Positions 43,743 to 53,510 of a stretch of 64,000 nucleotides of DNA are shown one piece after another. A program made the translations under genes and the position numbers. Origin of the DNA: Ferruginibacter sp. (GTDB lineage: Bacteria > Bacteroidota > Bacteroidia > Chitinophagales > Chitinophagaceae); assembly GCA_013141115.1 (NCBI GenBank), contig JABFRP010000001.1:372001-436000 (forward strand), written 5' to 3'. Under the pieces are notes generated by a model. That model was not told where the DNA came from and did no database searches. It saw only the letters and a program-made list of their open reading frames with translations. The first letter of the stretch is position 1; every line of letters begins with the position of its first letter.

Positions 43743-46121
43743 ATGCACACAACAACCATTAATGAAATTGCCTTAGACGAAAAATTGAGTTTCGATAACT
43801 TTCGCAACGAAGTTTTAAAAGATTACCGGTTTGCCTGTATAAGCAGGGAAATAAGTTTGCTTGGCCGCAAAGAGGTACTAACAGGAAAAGCGAAGTTTGG
43901 CATTTTTGGAGATGGAAAAGAAGTAGCGCAGGTGGCGGTGGCCAAGTTTTTTAAGCCTGGAGATTTCAGGTCAGGGTATTACCGTGATCAAACCTTTATG
44001 CTTGCAAGTGGCATTACCAACGTAGAACAATATTTTGCACAATTATACTCCGATCCACACGTAGAAAATGATCCGTTTAGTGCCGGCCGGCAAATGAATG
44101 CTCATTTTGTAACCAAAAATGTAGATGAGAACGGAGAATGGCTTAACCTGGCCGCACAAAAAAATACCAGCAGCGATATGGCGCCAACTGCCAGTCAAAT
44201 GCCAAGGGCACTAGGTTTAGCATTAGCATCTAAATTATTTAGGGGAACAGAAGAATTAAAAGATTTTACCAACCTGAGTAATAACGGTAACGAAATTTGT
44301 TTTTGTACCATTGGAGATGCATCAACAAGCGAAGGCCATTTTTGGGAAACAGTAAATGCGGCAGGTGTATTACAAGTGCCTTTAGCAATATTTGTTTGGG
44401 ATGACGGTTACGGTATTTCGGTACCCAAAAAATACCAAACTACAAAAGCATCTATTTCTGCAGCACTTTCCGGTATGCAAAAAACAGAAGGAACCAACGG
44501 GATAGATATTTATAAATTAAAAGGCTGGGACTATGCCGGAATGTGCGAAGTACTGGAGCCGGCACTTCAGAGGATGAGGGAAACGCATACGCCAGCTTTA
44601 TTTCATGTGGAAGAAATTACACAACCGCAGGGGCACTCCACATCGGGTAGCCATGAAAGATACAAAAGCCCTGAAAGGCTGGAGTGGGAAAAAGAATGGG
44701 ATTGTATAAAGCAAATGAAAGAGTGGATAGTGGAAAATACTTTAGCCACTATGGAAGAATTAAATGCCATACAGGACGAAGCAAGAGAACATGTAAAAAA
44801 TGGCAAACAAACGGCATGGGAAAGATACATTTCTCCAATACAGGCACAAGTTGCTAAAACTGTGGAGCTGCTAAATGCGGCAAATGCCAACAGCGAAGAA
44901 ATAAAAAATATCATTACAGAACTAACCCTTAACAGGGAGCCCATGCGGCGTGATGTATTAAAAGCACTATCAAAAACCATTGATATTGTTGGAGAAGAAA
45001 ATGCTGTTGTTATTAGAAATTATTATGAAGAATTGAAAAACTTAAATGCAGGCTTGTATAATACTTTTTTGTATAACCAGGGACCTAAATCAGCACTGAA
45101 TGTTACACCGATTAATGCATGGTATGATGATGATGCAAAAACAGTGAATGGTTATGAAGTGTTGAATAAATATTTTGATGAATTATTTTCTACCAATAAA
45201 AAAGTAGTGGCTTTTGGCGAAGATGTTGGGTTTATTGGCGACGTAAACCAGGGCTTTAGTGGTTTACAGGTTAAATATGGCGAGCAAAGAATTTTTGATA
45301 CCGGCATAAGAGAGTTAACAATAATGGGGCAGGGTATTGGCCTTGCTTTACGTGGCCTCAGGCCAATTGCCGAAATACAATATCTTGATTATTTGTTGTA
45401 TGGCTTACAGCCTTTAAGCGACGATTTAAGTACCACACATTTTAGAACCGTGGGCCAGCAAAGTTGCCCGCTGATTGTACGTACAAGAGGGCATAGGTTA
45501 GAAGGTATCTGGCATAGCGGCTCGCCCATGGGAATGCTGATAAATGCCTTACGTGGTATGTATGTTTGCGTACCCCGTAATATGGTACAGGCTGTGGGTA
45601 TGTACAATACTTTGCTGCAAGGTAACGACCCCGGTTTAATGATAGAATGCTTAAATGGTTATCGCCTTAAAGAAAAAATGCCTTCTAATTTATTGGCTTA
45701 CGCAGTGCCGCTGGGTATTCCGGAAATTATAAGGGAAGGAGAAGATATAACTTTGGTTAGTTATGGCTCTACACTCCGTATTGTAATGGATGCAGCAGAA
45801 AGACTGGAAAAATTAAATATAAGCTGCGAAGTAATTGATGTGCAAACCTTGTTACCTTTTGATATTAATCATGGCATTGTTGAATCGCTCAAAAAAACAA
45901 ACCGCATTGTTTTTGTTGATGAAGATGTGCCCGGTGGCGCAGCAGCATATATGTTTAATAAGGTAATGGAAGAACAAAAAGGATATCGCCATTTGGATGT
46001 AGCACCAAGAACAATAACTGCAAAAGCTCATCGCCCAAGTTATGGCAGCGATGGAGATTATTTCAGTAAGCCTAATGTAGAAGATGTAGTGGCAGTTGTA
46101 AAAGAAATGATGGGAGAATAG
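43743..46121 (+). CDS. fused alpha/beta E1 component of a 2-oxoacid dehydrogenase
   Basis: The 792-residue protein fuses the two subunits of the thiamine-dependent E1 enzyme. The alpha half (about 20-350) has the diphosphate-binding motif GDASTSEGHFWETVN (about 192-206) and SASQMPRALG-like upstream sequence; the beta half (about 465-790) has AFGEDVG, FDTGIRELTIMGQGIGLALRG and HSGSPM, the active-site region of transketolase-like domains. It decarboxylates a 2-oxoacid (pyruvate or a branched-chain 2-oxoacid) and transfers the acyl group to a lipoyl E2. E2 and E3 are not in the window. Such fusions are common in Bacteroidota, often annotated as branched-chain oxoacid dehydrogenase. Substrate is not resolved here. 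Confidence 0.93.
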   Translation: MHTTTINEIALDEKLSFDNFRNEVLKDYRFACISREISLLGRKEVLTGKAKFGIFGDGKEVAQVAVAKFFKPGDFRSGYYRDQTFMLASGITNVEQYFAQLYSDPHVENDPFSAGRQMNAHFVTKNVDENGEWLNLAAQKNTSSDMAPTASQMPRALGLALASKLFRGTEELKDFTNLSNNGNEICFCTIGDASTSEGHFWETVNAAGVLQVPLAIFVWDDGYGISVPKKYQTTKASISAALSGMQKTEGTNGIDIYKLKGWDYAGMCEVLEPALQRMRETHTPALFHVEEITQPQGHSTSGSHERYKSPERLEWEKEWDCIKQMKEWIVENTLATMEELNAIQDEAREHVKNGKQTAWERYISPIQAQVAKTVELLNAANANSEEIKNIITELTLNREPMRRDVLKALSKTIDIVGEENAVVIRNYYEELKNLNAGLYNTFLYNQGPKSALNVTPINAWYDDDAKTVNGYEVLNKYFDELFSTNKKVVAFGEDVGFIGDVNQGFSGLQVKYGEQRIFDTGIRELTIMGQGIGLALRGLRPIAEIQYLDYLLYGLQPLSDDLSTTHFRTVGQQSCPLIVRTRGHRLEGIWHSGSPMGMLINALRGMYVCVPRNMVQAVGMYNTLLQGNDPGLMIECLNGYRLKEKMPSNLLAYAVPLGIPEIIREGEDITLVSYGSTLRIVMDAAERLEKLNISCEVIDVQTLLPFDINHGIVESLKKTNRIVFVDEDVPGGAAAYMFNKVMEEQKGYRHLDVAPRTITAKAHRPSYGSDGDYFSKPNVEDVVAVVKEMMGE

Positions 46122-46289
46122 TAATAAGTAGAATAGAAAAATTGAATGGGTTAGTTTTTTCGTTTCAAAATAATTTTCCCACGGTAGTACTTCCACAGTT
46201 TTAATTTCTTACAAATAATTCGCTAACCTTACACAAGGTTTTCCTCACCAACTTTATCTTATGTTTATTTTGAAAAAAATAAGCATAAG
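46122..46289. other. intergenic region between the E1 gene and the Crp/Fnr relic
   Basis: I see no gene. Together with the relic (46290-46870) and the AT-rich stretch 46871-47135 it makes a 1-kb gap without an intact gene, which is the largest in the window. It contains the left arm of the GAAA-loop hairpin (46256) and an imperfect inverted repeat around 46223-46240. Confidence 0.6.
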
Positions 46290-46291
46290 AT
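46256..46291. repeat. 16-bp hairpin with a GAAA tetraloop
   Basis: ATCTTATGTTTATTTT (46256-46271) pairs with AAAATAAGCATAAGAT (46276-46291) at all 16 positions, with one G-U pair, around loop GAAA. It lies after the E1 gene and its right arm overlaps the presumed ancestral start of the Crp/Fnr relic. No U-tract follows on the plus strand, so it is not a standard terminator. Confidence 0.6.
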
Positions 46292-46870
46292 GATTGCTGA
46301 ATTTTTTAAAGGCTTAAATTTTTCGGTTGATAGGTTTAATACCATCATCTCGAAAACGGAAATTTAAGAGTATAAAAAAAACGATAAACTACTACGGCGG
46401 GAGAGGCTTGTGATAATATGTATTTAATAAAATCGGGGCTTATAAGAAGATATATTACACATGAAAGCGGAACGGAGAAAATACTTTTTGTACATACTAC
46501 AGGGCGTTTTATTGCTGCTTATAAAGCACTCACAATCAGTAGCCGGTTTCTTTACCAATAGATGTTTTACAGTATTCAGTACTAGTTTGTTTTTCTTACA
46601 ATAATATGCAGTGGTTGTACAAAAATATCCCTGAGTTTAATAATTTTAGCCGCATTATTGCCAAGCAATACCTTGACAACTATTAGAGAGATTGACATTC
46701 ATCAGGTAATGGAGTCTCCATTACAGTACCATAAAGCTTTTCTACAACTTTACAGTAACGTTATTGATCAAATTCCACAGCACATTATAGCAGATATGAT
46801 TAATGTATTTTCAATACAACTTAGCAGGATAAAATCAAGCTACACAAAAAATGCTATTGCCAAAAAATAA
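46290..46870 (+). pseudogene. decayed Crp/Fnr family transcription regulator
   Basis: A Crp/Fnr-type regulator can be pieced together from three frames. ATG 46290 starts MIAEFFKGLNFSVDRFNTII; an in-frame TAA interrupts it before EYKKNDKLL. After a two-base insertion the next frame gives NMYLIKSGLIRRYI, TEKILFVHTTGRFIAAYKAL, the cNMP-binding barrel. A further shift gives VLVCFSYNNMQWLYKNIPEFNN and IIAKQYLDNY, stop. The last part in another frame is the C-terminal region with MESPLQYHKAFLQLYSNVIDQIPQHIIADMI and LSRIK, which corresponds to the usual ERY-LL--YP-I---IPQ-IASYL-I---LSRIR block of this family. At least one stop and three frameshifts make it non-functional. The open frame 46658-46870 is only its tail, not an independent gene. 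Confidence 0.85.
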
Positions 46871-47112
46871 AAAACTGGCAATAATGTAAAATTTATTTTT
46901 AATAACGAATAATGTAAATTGTTAATTCATTGTCAAATATTAATTTATTCTAAATATTTATTAGTTTAATTACCAAATGTGTATTTTTTCAATTGCCACA
47001 ATTAACCTGAACGCAGTACCTTAAAAATGCATTATTATTGTTATATATTTTTATGCCCCTCATTTCCTGATCTAAAAAAATGCAACCAATAGTTGCCAAA
47101 ATTCGACTTTAC

Positions 47113-47132
47113 TAGACTACTAAATTAGTCTA
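47113..47132 (+). repeat. 20-bp inverted repeat just before a large adhesin gene
   Basis: TAGACTA (47113-47119) and TAGTCTA (47126-47132) are perfect complements with a 6-nt loop, ending 3 bases before the ATG at 47136. It could be an operator or a 5' UTR hairpin that blocks or protects the start codon. Confidence 0.5.
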
Positions 47133-47135
47133 ATT

Positions 47136-50100
47136 ATGAAAATTTTTACCCTTACCAAGAAAGTTCAAAGTAATTTTCTTCTCACCATTCTTTCTTTATT
47201 ATTAATTCCTTTAATTACTAATGCCCAGGGCTATATTGCGGCTTCCACGTATTTGGGTACTACCGGCTCAGATTTCGATAATAACATTACTGTACTAAAT
47301 GGCGAAACATACATGATAGGGTTATCCAGTAACTCTGGATTGCCAATTACTACAGGTAACCCTTTTGGTGGTGGTAGTAATGATGTAACTGTAACCAAGT
47401 TTGATATTGCTGGTAATATTTTATGGTGCAGGTATTTAGGCGGTAATAACAGTGAGTTTGGATGGGATATTAAAGTAGCTAACGGTACTGTTTACCTGGC
47501 TGGGCAAACACAGTCTACCAATTTTCCTGTAACAAACGGCACCACATATTTTGGTGCAAATACCGGTTTTTATGCTAAATTAAATGCTGCAACGGGTGCT
47601 ATTCAGTTTTCTACATACCTCCAGCAATTCAGGGCTTACGACATAGAGGTCATAGGCGGCAATGTGTATTTATCCGGACAAGATTATGCAGGAACATTCG
47701 AGGTTTGTGTACAAAAATATATAGATGCTACAAATGCACTGGTTTATACTTCAGTTATAGGAGGTAGTGGTGGGGGTACCTTCTACGAACTTCCACAATA
47801 CCGGGGGCAAAATTTAAAGGTCATAGGAAACTATATTTATCTGGTGGGTACTACAAACAACCTATCTTTTCCTACTACAGATGGTACAGCCATTACTATG
47901 GGTGAAAAAGGGATGGTGTATTTAAGATTAGATGCAGCTACGGGCCTTATAAGTACAGCTAGTATATTTTTAGTAAGCCCTAGTGGCAGTACAGTTTATT
48001 GCAATGATTTTGGGGTAGATAATGGTAAGGTATATATTTATAGCAACGTATTTGTTGGTGGACTGGTTACTACAGATGGCAGCACTTATGGTGGAGGTGG
48101 TGCAGCCGATATTTTTATTGTAGGGTTAAATGCTGCCACTGGTGCCCGGCAATTTGCCAGGTATATTGGCGGAGATGGACAAAATGACGAGGCTATTAGA
48201 ATGGAAGTACAAAACGGTATTGTGTATTTGCTTAGCGCCACAAATTCTCAAGTGTTTCCGGTTACCACAGGCTCGGGCCAGGCAAATGGTGGGTATGATA
48301 TTGCTTTTATGAAATTAAATGCCAATACTGGTGCCACTGTTTATGCCACACTTATAGGGGGTAGTACAGCTGATAATGGAAATGATATGGTGGTGATAAA
48401 TGGGGATGCTTATATTCAGGGTACTTCTACAGGTAATGGCGCTTACCCGGTTACCAATGGGTCAAGTAATTTATCAGTGGTATCTGATGATCTTGTTTTT
48501 ACAAAAATAAACAGCAATAATACAATCTGTTTTTCTACTTATTTGGGAGGAACTACTGATGATACCCCACAGCAAATTGCCGTTGAAGGCGATAATGTAT
48601 TTATTTCCGGCTTTACAGCTGGTAATGCTTACCCAGTTACTAATGGCGTTAGGTATAATGCGGTTGGCGATTATGTATGGACAAGGTTTAACCTAAACCC
48701 CACATTAACTCCCGGGCCTGATAATGCATTGCCAGCATCGCAAACAGTATGTAAAAATGGCTTAGCTGCAACAATAACCGATACTGAAATTATTTTCCCC
48801 AGCAGTAGTATGCCCACCATTTACCGCAATGGTGTAGCCAGTCAGCAAAATGCTATTTTGGTAAAATACCAATGGCAAAAAGCTGATGCAGCCGCAGGCC
48901 CCTGGGTAAATATACCCGGCGCAGTAGAAATTAATTATACACCACAAGTGGGCGTAATTAATCAATATTACCGCAGGCTAGCCTATACTTCATTATGCGC
49001 TACCTCAACCCCAATAAGCACAAGCACAGTGGCCGCAGTTTTGGTAAATGCAAATACAGCACCAACCGTAAATGCAGGTAATATTGTAAATACTTGTGTG
49101 GGTACAGCAGTTACATTAGGCGGTACACCTACAGCAACTGGTGTTGGTGGCGCCACCATAGTAAGCTATTTATGGACACCGGCAGGTACTTATACTCCTG
49201 CCAATACTGCTGCTAACCCGGTAGTAACGCCAGCCTCCAGCACAATTTATACAGTAACTGCAACCGATAATAATGGTTGCCAAAATATAGGGCAGGTATT
49301 GGTAAATGCTTATACAGCAAATGCTGGTGCCGATGTTAGTACATGTGCTAACCAAACCGTACGTATAGGCGCTGCACCTATTGCAGGCCTTGCAGGAGTT
49401 ACCTACAGTTGGGTAGCAAGCCCGGCAGATGCTACCATGAGTTGTACCACTTGTGCCCAACCGGATGTACACCCCACAGTAACAACAGTGTATACATTAA
49501 CACTAACAATACCCGTTACAGGTGGTGGTACTTGTACTACCACTGATGCTGTTACAGTAACACCAGTGGCAGCACCAACAGCAGGTTTTGCCGGTGCCGA
49601 TAAAACACTATGCTTAGGTAGTACTTCATTATTAGGTACACCAGCCGAAGCTGGCTTTACCTATACATGGGCACCAGGTAATTATTTAACTGTTAATAAT
49701 ATAGCCCAACCAACTTTTCAGCCAGGCAATTTGGTTATGCCAACACCCAACCCAATTACTTATTACGTAACTGCAAAAAAAGGCGGTTGTACTTTTGTAG
49801 ATGAGGTAGTGGTAACCGCAATAGAAGCAAGAGCAGGTACAGATGGCTGTGGCCCAAGAACAGTGGGAGAGCCTGACCGTACACCCGCAATAAACGAAAC
49901 TTATTTATGGACAAAAGTTAGTGGCGATGGCAATATTATTGGTGCCAATAACACTGCACAGGTAAATGTAAGCGCCACCACAAGCGGTGTTACTGTTTAT
50001 CAATTAGATGTTACTTATAACGGAGTAACCTGTACCGATCAAATTACAATAGGTACCTGTGGGTGTGTTATACCAACTATAACAGTAAATGCACCTAATA

Positions 50101-52352
50101 CTTGTGCAAGCTATTCCGTAAATGGTGGCAATGTTTCTTTAACAGCAAGCACATCAATACCTAATTCAACTTTCACCTGGTCGCCGGCGGCAGGTTTATC
50201 AAGCAGTACCGGAGCAACCGTATTTTTAACCGATAACGTAGCAAGAACGTATACTGTTACCGCAACAAGCCCGGATGGTACAACTTGTATTAATACAAAA
50301 TCAGTAAATAATCCAGCTTGGAGTAAGCCTACTTTTACAGCGCAAGATGTAACAACTTGCCCCGCAACAGCAGTAAATATTGGCCAAACTACAGTAGCTG
50401 GTTACAGTTATTTATGGGCTGGCTCAGGTTTAAGCTCAACCACTATATCAAACCCAACAGCAACAGTAAGTTCTACAACTAATTTTCCTGTAACAGTAAC
50501 CGATATAGGATCGGGTTGTACTGCAACAGATACCGCTACAGTAACCATCATTGGTTTTCCTGCAAATTTAGCAGGAGATGATGTAACTATTTGTGGTGCA
50601 TCACTCGCCGTGCAATTAGGTACAACTGCTTCAGCTGGCCTTACTTACTTGTGGACACCAGCAAGTACTTACACACCTAATAATACAGCAGCAAACCCAA
50701 CTGTGCCTGTAGCTGCAACTACCACATTTACCGTGGTTGCAACAAATGCAGCAACTGGTTGTACAGCTACAGATGATGTAACAGTTACGGTTAACCCACC
50801 AGTTGCACCATTTAGCTTTACAGATCAAACTTATTGCCCCAGTACTGCCGGTGCAATTGCATTGCCAGCAGGCCCTGCCGGTATGAGCAGTTATAGCTGG
50901 AGCCCTGCAAGTCAGGTGTTAAACCCAACCAGTAATGGCCCAACAGCCACCACATTAAACCCCAGGCCAGCAGTTGCCACCACTTATACTTTAACAGTAA
51001 CTAATGCAAGTGGATGTACAGGGGCAGCAAGTGTAGTATTTACGCCTAACGTTAGCATGCCGGTAGCAGGCAATAGCCGTACAATATGCTTAAATAGCAC
51101 AGCACAGCTTGGCGCAACACCAGCTTTGCCCGGCACTTATAGCTGGACAATGGTTGCAAGTCCTGTAACTGCAACAGGTTCGTTAAGTTCTACATCAATA
51201 TCTAATCCTGTATTTACGCCAACCTCTAAAGGAGTATTTACCTTTACAGTTGCTAAAACAGATCCAGGCGGGTGTATTACTACTGCCAAAGTAATTATTA
51301 CTGTTGTAGATTTTACTATGGGAGTTATAGCATCGCCTACGGTATGCCAAAATAGTTGTGTGCAAATTGGTGTAAACAGTGGATTAATACAACCGGGAGC
51401 ACAATACAGTTGGACGCCATCCACAGGTTTAAGTGATGCTAACATTGCCAACCCTATCGCCTGCGTAGGCACAACCAGTCAGTCATACACACTTACAGGT
51501 GTAGGGGTAAACGGTTGTGTGGCAACTCAAAACGTATTTGTTGGTGTAAATGCTGTGCCATCACCCACCATAACAATACCTAACCTAACAGCTTGCCTTG
51601 GTGCTACCGGAGTAAGTTTTAATGCATCAGTTGCTCCGTCAGGTACTTATAATTATACCTGGTCGCCAAACGATGGTACATTAAGCAGCATTTATGTAAA
51701 CAACCCTACAGTTAATGTTGCCACAATTGGTACTAAAACCTATGGTTTAAATGTAATTAATGCTACAACTGGTTGTGCAAGTAATGCAACAGCTAACCTT
51801 ACAGTAAATTATTGTGCATTGCCCATTAAATTAGAAAGTTTTACAGCGGCACTTCAGGGTACAGGCGTACTATTAAACTGGGTGGTAAGCGAAGAAATAA
51901 ACGTGGCTAATTACGAAGTAGAGTTTAGTACAGATGCAAGAAGTTTTTGGTTTGCAGGTGCAAAAGCGGCCATCAACAGCAAAACGTACAGTTTTTTACA
52001 TACCAGCCCTGTATATGGCATTAATTATTACCGCTTAAAAACAATTGATAAAGATGGTAAAGTGTCTTATAGTGAAATAAGAAAAGTAAATGTAAAGGTA
52101 GTAGGTAATATTAGCGTATACCCTAACCCAGCTTACAATAATGTAAATGTTACTGTTACAGCCAACATGGTTAATAAGCCAGCCTTAATTACAATAATTG
52201 CTGTAGATGGCAGAGTGATATTGCAAAAACAAACCAAAGCTATAAGTCAAACAGAAGTATTTGATGTTAGTAATTTAGCTAAAGGGCAGTATTACTTGCG
52301 TATTACAACCGAAAGTGAAGTAATTAACAAAGCTTTTGTTGTAATAAGGTAA
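47136..52352 (+). CDS. giant secreted protein with propeller-like region, Ig-like repeats and type A T9SS sorting domain
   Basis: The 1738-residue protein has a signal peptide (to TNAQ, about residue 31). Residues about 35-530 are SBBP/delta-60-like propeller repeats with recurring YLGG, DIKVANGTVYLAGQT and GDNVFISGFT-type units. Residues about 550-1560 hold about ten Ig-like domains of 80-95 residues with C-x-GA and Y.W.P motifs; two of them (around 49170 and 50650) are nearly identical. Then comes LPIKLESFTAALQG, an FN3-like block and the type A sorting domain (ISVYPNPAYNNVNV, AKGQYYLRIT, KAFVVIR). It should be displayed or released by T9SS. Unlike the two PKD proteins it has no PorP/SprF gene beside it, as expected for type A cargo. 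A very strong terminator follows. Confidence 0.93.
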   Translation: MKIFTLTKKVQSNFLLTILSLLLIPLITNAQGYIAASTYLGTTGSDFDNNITVLNGETYMIGLSSNSGLPITTGNPFGGGSNDVTVTKFDIAGNILWCRYLGGNNSEFGWDIKVANGTVYLAGQTQSTNFPVTNGTTYFGANTGFYAKLNAATGAIQFSTYLQQFRAYDIEVIGGNVYLSGQDYAGTFEVCVQKYIDATNALVYTSVIGGSGGGTFYELPQYRGQNLKVIGNYIYLVGTTNNLSFPTTDGTAITMGEKGMVYLRLDAATGLISTASIFLVSPSGSTVYCNDFGVDNGKVYIYSNVFVGGLVTTDGSTYGGGGAADIFIVGLNAATGARQFARYIGGDGQNDEAIRMEVQNGIVYLLSATNSQVFPVTTGSGQANGGYDIAFMKLNANTGATVYATLIGGSTADNGNDMVVINGDAYIQGTSTGNGAYPVTNGSSNLSVVSDDLVFTKINSNNTICFSTYLGGTTDDTPQQIAVEGDNVFISGFTAGNAYPVTNGVRYNAVGDYVWTRFNLNPTLTPGPDNALPASQTVCKNGLAATITDTEIIFPSSSMPTIYRNGVASQQNAILVKYQWQKADAAAGPWVNIPGAVEINYTPQVGVINQYYRRLAYTSLCATSTPISTSTVAAVLVNANTAPTVNAGNIVNTCVGTAVTLGGTPTATGVGGATIVSYLWTPAGTYTPANTAANPVVTPASSTIYTVTATDNNGCQNIGQVLVNAYTANAGADVSTCANQTVRIGAAPIAGLAGVTYSWVASPADATMSCTTCAQPDVHPTVTTVYTLTLTIPVTGGGTCTTTDAVTVTPVAAPTAGFAGADKTLCLGSTSLLGTPAEAGFTYTWAPGNYLTVNNIAQPTFQPGNLVMPTPNPITYYVTAKKGGCTFVDEVVVTAIEARAGTDGCGPRTVGEPDRTPAINETYLWTKVSGDGNIIGANNTAQVNVSATTSGVTVYQLDVTYNGVTCTDQITIGTCGCVIPTITVNAPNTCASYSVNGGNVSLTASTSIPNSTFTWSPAAGLSSSTGATVFLTDNVARTYTVTATSPDGTTCINTKSVNNPAWSKPTFTAQDVTTCPATAVNIGQTTVAGYSYLWAGSGLSSTTISNPTATVSSTTNFPVTVTDIGSGCTATDTATVTIIGFPANLAGDDVTICGASLAVQLGTTASAGLTYLWTPASTYTPNNTAANPTVPVAATTTFTVVATNAATGCTATDDVTVTVNPPVAPFSFTDQTYCPSTAGAIALPAGPAGMSSYSWSPASQVLNPTSNGPTATTLNPRPAVATTYTLTVTNASGCTGAASVVFTPNVSMPVAGNSRTICLNSTAQLGATPALPGTYSWTMVASPVTATGSLSSTSISNPVFTPTSKGVFTFTVAKTDPGGCITTAKVIITVVDFTMGVIASPTVCQNSCVQIGVNSGLIQPGAQYSWTPSTGLSDANIANPIACVGTTSQSYTLTGVGVNGCVATQNVFVGVNAVPSPTITIPNLTACLGATGVSFNASVAPSGTYNYTWSPNDGTLSSIYVNNPTVNVATIGTKTYGLNVINATTGCASNATANLTVNYCALPIKLESFTAALQGTGVLLNWVVSEEINVANYEVEFSTDARSFWFAGAKAAINSKTYSFLHTSPVYGINYYRLKTIDKDGKVSYSEIRKVNVKVVGNISVYPNPAYNNVNVTVTANMVNKPALITIIAVDGRVILQKQTKAISQTEVFDVSNLAKGQYYLRITTESEVINKAFVVIR

Positions 52353-52460
52353 TGGAATTGGGTGCTTTTTATGCCAGTAAGAAGAAGTTAAAATCTTTAC
52401 TTTTATTTGGACAAAAAGTGCCGGCTGTATTGTAGATTACTTAATTGATATTAGCCACCA

Positions 52461-52494
52461 AAAAAGCTGCCTCAAATTTTTGAGGCAGCTTTTT
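52461..52494 (+). terminator. intrinsic terminator of the type A adhesin gene
   Basis: AAAAAGCTGCCTCA (52461-52474) pairs perfectly with TGAGGCAGCTTTTT (52481-52494), loop AATTTT, followed by more T. A textbook bidirectional intrinsic terminator. Confidence 0.9.
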
Positions 52495-52581
52495 TATTTA
52501 ATATAATTTGGAGTTATACTGTGTGTGAATTTGTCTCTTGTAAAATTTATAATAACATGTAATATCTTTTGATTTTTGAAA

Positions 52582-52589
52582 TACTTTTG
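52582..52589 (+). promoter_or_regulatory. -7 box candidate for the PhzF gene
   Basis: TACTTTTG, a perfect TAnnTTTG match, ends 17 nt before the ATG at 52607. No TTG stands at the usual distance upstream, so it is only partial support. Confidence 0.4.
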
Positions 52590-52606
52590 TTGTTTAAATA
52601 TATTTT

Positions 52607-53401
52607 ATGAAGCTTACACTTTACCAAATTGATGCCTTTGCCAACAAACTCTTCGGCGGTAATCCTGCTGCGGTAATTCCTTTGGAAAGATGGTTAGATA
52701 CAGAACTGATGCAAAAAATTGCTCTGGAAAATAACCTTAGCGAAACAGTGTTTTTTATACCGGCTTCAAACGCAACTGCCGATTATGAAATAAGATGGTT
52801 TACACCCGAAGTTGAAATTAATTTATGTGGTCATGCTACATTGGCAAGTGCTTATGTACTATTTAATATTTTAAACTTTAGTAAATCCGAAATTCGCTTC
52901 AGTTCTAAAAGCGGCATCTTAAAAGTTGGCCAAAAAGATGCTTTAATTACAATGGATTTCCCCAGCTGGAAACCGGAGCGGTTAGATATTTATCCTGATA
53001 ATTTATCTGCAATTTTGGGAAATGCAGAAATAGTAGGTGTATACCAACACCGTGATATATTGGTGGAGTTATATGATGAAGAAGCTGTAAAAAACTGCGT
53101 GCCTGATTTTTCTTTAATGAAAAAGCATATTGATAAAATAATCATCACAGCACCCGGAAAACATGTTGATTTTGTATCCCGGTTTTTTGCACCTGGTGCC
53201 GGTGTTGATGAAGATCCTGTAACCGGTTCTGCTCATTCGCAACTTATTCCTTTCTGGAGTGAGAAGTTGAATAAAAATACAATGCACGCTTTACAGCTAA
53301 GTAAACGTGGTGGCGAAATATGGTGCGAACAACTGAATGCTGACAGAGTTACTATGGCAGGTAATGCTGTTTTTTATATGAAGGCAGAAATAGCGCTATA
53401 A
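52607..53401 (+). CDS. PhzF family isomerase-like protein
   Basis: The 264-residue protein has the double hot-dog-like PhzF fold signatures: FANKLFGGNPAAVIPL near the N-terminus, NNLSETVFF with the conserved catalytic Glu (about residue 46), CGHATLASAYVLF (about 75-87) and DEDPVTGSAHSQLIPFW (about 203-219). PhzF of pseudomonads isomerises trans-2,3-dihydro-3-hydroxyanthranilate in phenazine synthesis, but most family members in Bacteroidota are stand-alone epimerase-like enzymes of unknown substrate. No phenazine genes are near, so that pathway is not implied. Confidence 0.93.
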   Translation: MKLTLYQIDAFANKLFGGNPAAVIPLERWLDTELMQKIALENNLSETVFFIPASNATADYEIRWFTPEVEINLCGHATLASAYVLFNILNFSKSEIRFSSKSGILKVGQKDALITMDFPSWKPERLDIYPDNLSAILGNAEIVGVYQHRDILVELYDEEAVKNCVPDFSLMKKHIDKIIITAPGKHVDFVSRFFAPGAGVDEDPVTGSAHSQLIPFWSEKLNKNTMHALQLSKRGGEIWCEQLNADRVTMAGNAVFYMKAEIAL

Positions 53402-53510
53402 ATATTAGCCGTTTGTAACATTTAACCCGGTACGCCAAAACATTTCAAGTATTTTGCGACGGTATTTAGGCGGTTATGTCGTCTAACTGCCGCAAGTATA
53501 AATATTCTGT

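Noticed and set aside
46658..46870. 70-residue open frame as an independent small gene
   Set aside because: Its sequence is the C-terminal block of a Crp/Fnr regulator whose earlier parts lie in other frames upstream, so it is part of a relic.
52607..53401. PhzF as a sign of phenazine synthesis
   Set aside because: No other phenazine gene is near, and most PhzF-like proteins in this group have other roles.
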